A DNA stretch of 64,000 nucleotides, taken from positions 372,001-436,000 of the forward strand of contig NZ_MTIC01000003.1 in the NCBI RefSeq assembly GCF_001999765.1, read 5' to 3'. The position numbers and the translations under genes were made by a program. This DNA comes from Sinomonas mesophila. Its GTDB lineage: Bacteria > Actinomycetota > Actinomycetes > Actinomycetales > Micrococcaceae. The notes under the pieces were generated by a model. It saw only the letters and a list, made by a program, of their open reading frames with translations, ran no database searches and was not told the DNA's origin. Positions 61,441 through 64,000 of this stretch are shown here, piece after piece. Every line of letters begins with the position of its first letter. Position 1 is the stretch's first letter.

Positions 61441-62949
61441 ATGAGCATCTCGACGAGCTCGCACCGGACGCCGGGGGAGGTGGCCGTGACCCGACAGCGC
61501 CGCCTCGGCGTCGCCTCCGTGACCCTCATGATCATCGCGGCCTCCGCGCCCCTGACCGTCCTCGCTGGCGGCGTGACGACGACGTTCGCCGTCACCGGGC
61601 TGCTCGGCGTCCCGCTCTCGTACCTCGCCCTCGGCGCCGTCCTCGCGGTCTTCGCGGTCGGCTACGCGGCAATGAGCCGCCACGTGACCAACGCGGGCGC
61701 CTTCTACGCCTACGTCTCCCAGGGCATCTCGCGGCCCGCGGGCGTGGGCGTCTCCCTCGTCGCGCTCATGGCGTACAACCTCATGCAGGTGGGCATCTAC
61801 GGGCTCTTCGGGTTCACCGTCTCCTCGCTCCTCGCCGAGCGGTTCGGCGTCGACCTCCCGTGGTGGATCCCGGTCCTCGCGTGCATCGCCGTCGTGGCCG
61901 TGCTCGGCGTCAACCGCGTGGACCTCTCCGCGAGGGTCCTCGGCGCGCTCGTCGCCCTCGAGTTCCTCGTCGTCATCGTCTACGACGTCGCAGCGTTCGC
62001 CGTCGCCCCCGAGGGCATCACCGCCGAGCCGCTCGCGCCCTCGAGCCTCCTTCTCCCCGGCGTCGGCGCCGTCCTGTCGTTCGGCATCGCCGCCTTCATG
62101 GGCTTCGAGTCCGCGGCTATCTACGGCGAGGAGGCCAAGGACCCCCACCGGACCATCCCGCGGGCCACGTACACCGCCGTTGGCGTCATCGCGGTGTTCT
62201 ACGCAGTGTCCGCCTGGGCCATGGCCGTCGGGGCGGGGCCGTCGCAGCTCGCGGCCGTCGCGGGGGAGCAGGGGCCCGGGCTCGTCTTCGCCTTCCTGTC
62301 CGAGCGCCTCGGCGTCATCGTCGCCGACATCGCCCAGCTGCTCTTCGTCACGAGCCTCTTCGCCGCCCTCGTGAGCTTCCACAACGCCGTGGCCCGGTAC
62401 TTCTTCTCGCTCGGCCGGGAGCGCGTCCTGCCCGCATGGCTCGAGGGGACGAGCCGCCACGGGGCGCCGCGGGCGGGCTCGCTCGTGCAGACGGGCATCG
62501 CGATCCTCGTCACCGCCGGGTTCGCCGTGGCCGGCATGGGCTCCGAGCTCGGCCCGCTCTACCCCGTCCTGACCATGTTCACGTGGCTCACTAACGCGGG
62601 CGCACTGGGCCTCGTGCTCCTCATGGCGGTCGTCTCCGCCGCCGTCGTCGGCTTCTTCCGCCGCCGGGGCGAGCTCGCCGCCGGGCCCTGGACGGCCATC
62701 GTCGCGCCGTCCCTCGGCGCCGTCGCGCTCGCGGCCGTCTTCGGCCTCATCGTGGCCAACTTCGACGTCCTGCTCGGCCAGACCGAGCCCAGCCCGCTCA
62801 GCTGGGTCCTGCCGGCGATCGTCGTCCTGCCCGGGCTCGCGGGCATCGCGTGGGCGCTGTGCCTGCGCCGGACGGACGCGCAGCTCTACCGACGGATCGG
62901 CCACGGCGAGGAGGTTCGGGAGGCCCACCACCTCGGCGAGGACGCCTAG
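61441..62949 (+). CDS. APC-superfamily amino acid/amine permease
   Basis: The 502-residue permease has 12 helices and APC motifs: VTLMIIAASAPLTVLAGG in helix 1 and AAFMGFESAAIYGEEAKDPHRTIPRATY in helix 6 and its loop. Its place directly after the amine oxidase suggests uptake of the amine substrate, which is inference. GGAGG 5 bases before the ATG gives a strong start. The gene ends 12 bases before the third palindromic repeat. Confidence 0.88.
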   Translation: MSISTSSHRTPGEVAVTRQRRLGVASVTLMIIAASAPLTVLAGGVTTTFAVTGLLGVPLSYLALGAVLAVFAVGYAAMSRHVTNAGAFYAYVSQGISRPAGVGVSLVALMAYNLMQVGIYGLFGFTVSSLLAERFGVDLPWWIPVLACIAVVAVLGVNRVDLSARVLGALVALEFLVVIVYDVAAFAVAPEGITAEPLAPSSLLLPGVGAVLSFGIAAFMGFESAAIYGEEAKDPHRTIPRATYTAVGVIAVFYAVSAWAMAVGAGPSQLAAVAGEQGPGLVFAFLSERLGVIVADIAQLLFVTSLFAALVSFHNAVARYFFSLGRERVLPAWLEGTSRHGAPRAGSLVQTGIAILVTAGFAVAGMGSELGPLYPVLTMFTWLTNAGALGLVLLMAVVSAAVVGFFRRRGELAAGPWTAIVAPSLGAVALAAVFGLIVANFDVLLGQTEPSPLSWVLPAIVVLPGLAGIAWALCLRRTDAQLYRRIGHGEEVREAHHLGEDA

Positions 62950-62960
62950 CCCCACCCCTC

Positions 62961-63025
62961 ACAACGCCGCATCGCAACACGCCGTTACGGGATGCCCATA
63001 ACGGCGTGTTGCGATGCGGCGTTGT
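62961..63025. repeat. long palindromic intergenic repeat, copy 3
   Basis: Perfect 27-bp arms (62961-62987 and 62999-63025) with the core GCATCGCAACACGC enclose an 11-base centre that can add GGG/CCC pairs. It lies just past the permease stop and before a rightward promoter, the only copy between co-directional genes. It is the longest perfect copy of the three. Confidence 0.9.
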
Positions 63026-63085
63026 CGGCCTGAGGAGGCCATCCCTACGCCGAGGGACTCCGGACGCAGGGCGATACTGGTGTCC

Positions 63086-63727
63086 ATGGAGAACCGGCGC
63101 GAGGAGGAACAGCGCCAGCGGCTCGAGCGCCTCGCGGAGCTGCGCGCCGCCGGCGGCGCCCAGTCGCCCGAGGAGGCGGAGGAGCTCGCGCGCGAGGAGG
63201 AGCTCAACCGCCGACGGCGGGAGATCGACACGGCGCGCCGGGCCGACTACCTCATCCGGGAGGCCATGGCGCGCGGCGAGTTCGACCACCTGAAGTACGC
63301 GGGCAAGCCCATCCCCAACCTCGACAACGTCAACGACCCCGACTGGTGGATCAAGGGCCTCATCCAACGGGAGCAGCTCACGGGGCTCGGGCCCGAGGCG
63401 CTCCTCCTGCGGGTCGAGGATGGCCGGCTCGCCGACACGCTCGACGCCCTGCACACCGAGAAGCAGGTCCGCGACGCCGTGGAGTCGTTCAACCGCAGGG
63501 TCATCGAGGCCCGCCGGCAGCTCCTCGGCGGGCCGCCCGTCGTCACGAAGACCCGCGACGTCGAGGCCGAGGTGGGCGCCTGGCGGGCCCGGCGGGAGGC
63601 GCGCGAGGCGGCGGCAGCCCGCGCCGAGGAGGCGCACGACGCCGCAGGGACGCCGCCGTCGGGCTGGCGGCGCCTGGTCTCCCGGCTGGGCAGGGCGACG
63701 CGCTCTGCCCACGGAGGGCGTCCATGA
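63086..63727 (+). CDS. DUF1992 (DnaJ-C28-like) protein
   Basis: The 213-residue, highly charged helical protein has the DUF1992 core RADYLIREAMARGEFDHLKYAGKPIPNLDNVNDPDWWIKGLIQREQLTG. The Arg/Glu-rich start and end are probably coiled or disordered. Function is unknown despite the DnaJ-related name of a eukaryotic member. ATG 63086 lies 7 bases after GATACT, a weak -10. It overlaps the next gene by ATGA. Confidence 0.85.
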   Translation: MENRREEEQRQRLERLAELRAAGGAQSPEEAEELAREEELNRRRREIDTARRADYLIREAMARGEFDHLKYAGKPIPNLDNVNDPDWWIKGLIQREQLTGLGPEALLLRVEDGRLADTLDALHTEKQVRDAVESFNRRVIEARRQLLGGPPVVTKTRDVEAEVGAWRARREAREAAAARAEEAHDAAGTPPSGWRRLVSRLGRATRSAHGGRP

Positions 63728-64000
63728 TGGCCGAGCGCATGATCACGGTGCGGGGAGTGCAGCTGTGCGCCGAGTCCTTCGGCGACCCGGGGCGGCCGCC
63801 AGTGCTGCTGATCATGGGGAACGGCGCATCGATGATGTGGTGGGAGGACGATTTCTGCCGCGGGCTTGCCGCGGAGGGAATGGCGAACGGACGGTTCGTG
63901 ATCCGCTACGACCACCGCGACACCGGTCGGTCCGTCGTCTACGAGCCGGGGCACCCGGGCTATGACGCGGGCGACCTGGCGGAGGACGCAGCCGGCGTGC
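63724..64000 (+). CDS. alpha/beta-hydrolase, N-terminal part
   Basis: The gene runs off the window; about 92 codons are visible. It begins MITVRGVQLCAESFGDPGRPPVLLIMGNGASMMWWEDDFCRGLA and continues RFVIRYDHRDTGRSVVYEPG, the start, oxyanion and DxRGxG-like regions of a hydrolase similar to aclacinomycin-methylesterase-type enzymes. The catalytic Ser and His lie beyond the edge. ATG 63724 overlaps the DUF1992 stop, with a second ATG right after it. Confidence 0.85.
   Translation, partial: MMAERMITVRGVQLCAESFGDPGRPPVLLIMGNGASMMWWEDDFCRGLAAEGMANGRFVIRYDHRDTGRSVVYEPGHPGYDAGDLAEDAAGV

Overview
The window is about 64 kb of very GC-rich chromosome with short intergenic gaps, frequent GTG starts and many ATGA/GTGA overlaps. 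It looks like a Micrococcaceae actinobacterium (Arthrobacter/Sinomonas type). The reasons are the actinobacterial ATP synthase operon followed by a DUF2550 gene, the mismatch endonuclease NucS, the clpS-DUF2017-murI-MBL-rph-rdgB cluster, and a copper amine oxidase whose motif blocks match the Arthrobacter globiformis enzyme. The genus cannot be fixed from sequence alone.

Layout. 1-1.5 kb: end of a surface-polysaccharide locus (CapD-like sugar dehydratase and a WecA/WbpL-type sugar-phosphate transferase). 1.6-9.5 kb: a complete F1Fo ATP synthase operon (two small AtpI/AtpZ-like membrane proteins, then atpB-E-F-H-A-G-D-C). 9.5-13.8 kb: DUF2550, a membrane-anchored esterase and an MprF-like aminoacyl-lipid synthase. 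13.9-31 kb: housekeeping and transport genes: cold-shock protein with a structured leader, nagA, nucS, a zinc-ribbon protein, hydrolase, AI-2E-type permease, a YbbN/CnoX-like protein, an ABC exporter pair, nagB, DUF3039, MFS pump, DEAD/DEAH helicase, and the convergent pncA/pncB pair of NAD salvage. 31-45 kb: clpS-DUF2017-murI-MBL-rph-rdgB, a DedA protein, a DnaQ-BRCT nuclease, a divergent ADP-ribosylglycohydrolase relative, two DUF202 proteins, an aquaporin-family channel and sbcD-sbcC. 45-50 kb: an MFS pump, a small secreted protein and a large secreted seven-bladed SBBP propeller protein.

50.4-63 kb reads as an accessory catabolic region. It holds an IclR regulator divergent from a flavin reductase and an HpaB-type monooxygenase, an MHS transporter, a TetR-AraC-membrane protein operon divergent from a copper amine oxidase, and an APC permease. 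Together these would import aromatic amines, oxidise them to arylacetaldehydes and hydroxylate 4-hydroxyphenylacetate. The enzymes for the aldehyde and for ring cleavage are not in the window. Between these blocks lie a hydrolase gene with a one-base frameshift in its nucleophile motif and about 0.67 kb of decayed sequence carrying a TPP riboswitch with no gene behind it.

Non-coding signals worth notice: (i) three copies of a long perfect palindrome with the arm core GCATCGCAACACGC at gene 3' ends, with base-pair-preserving changes between copies; (ii) a repeated start architecture, TANNNT followed by 6-7 bases and then ATG/GTG, at 16 genes (plus 3 weaker), implying many leaderless mRNAs; (iii) short tandem duplications just after several stop codons; (iv) a 21-bp-period repeat in inverted arrays on both sides of pncA.
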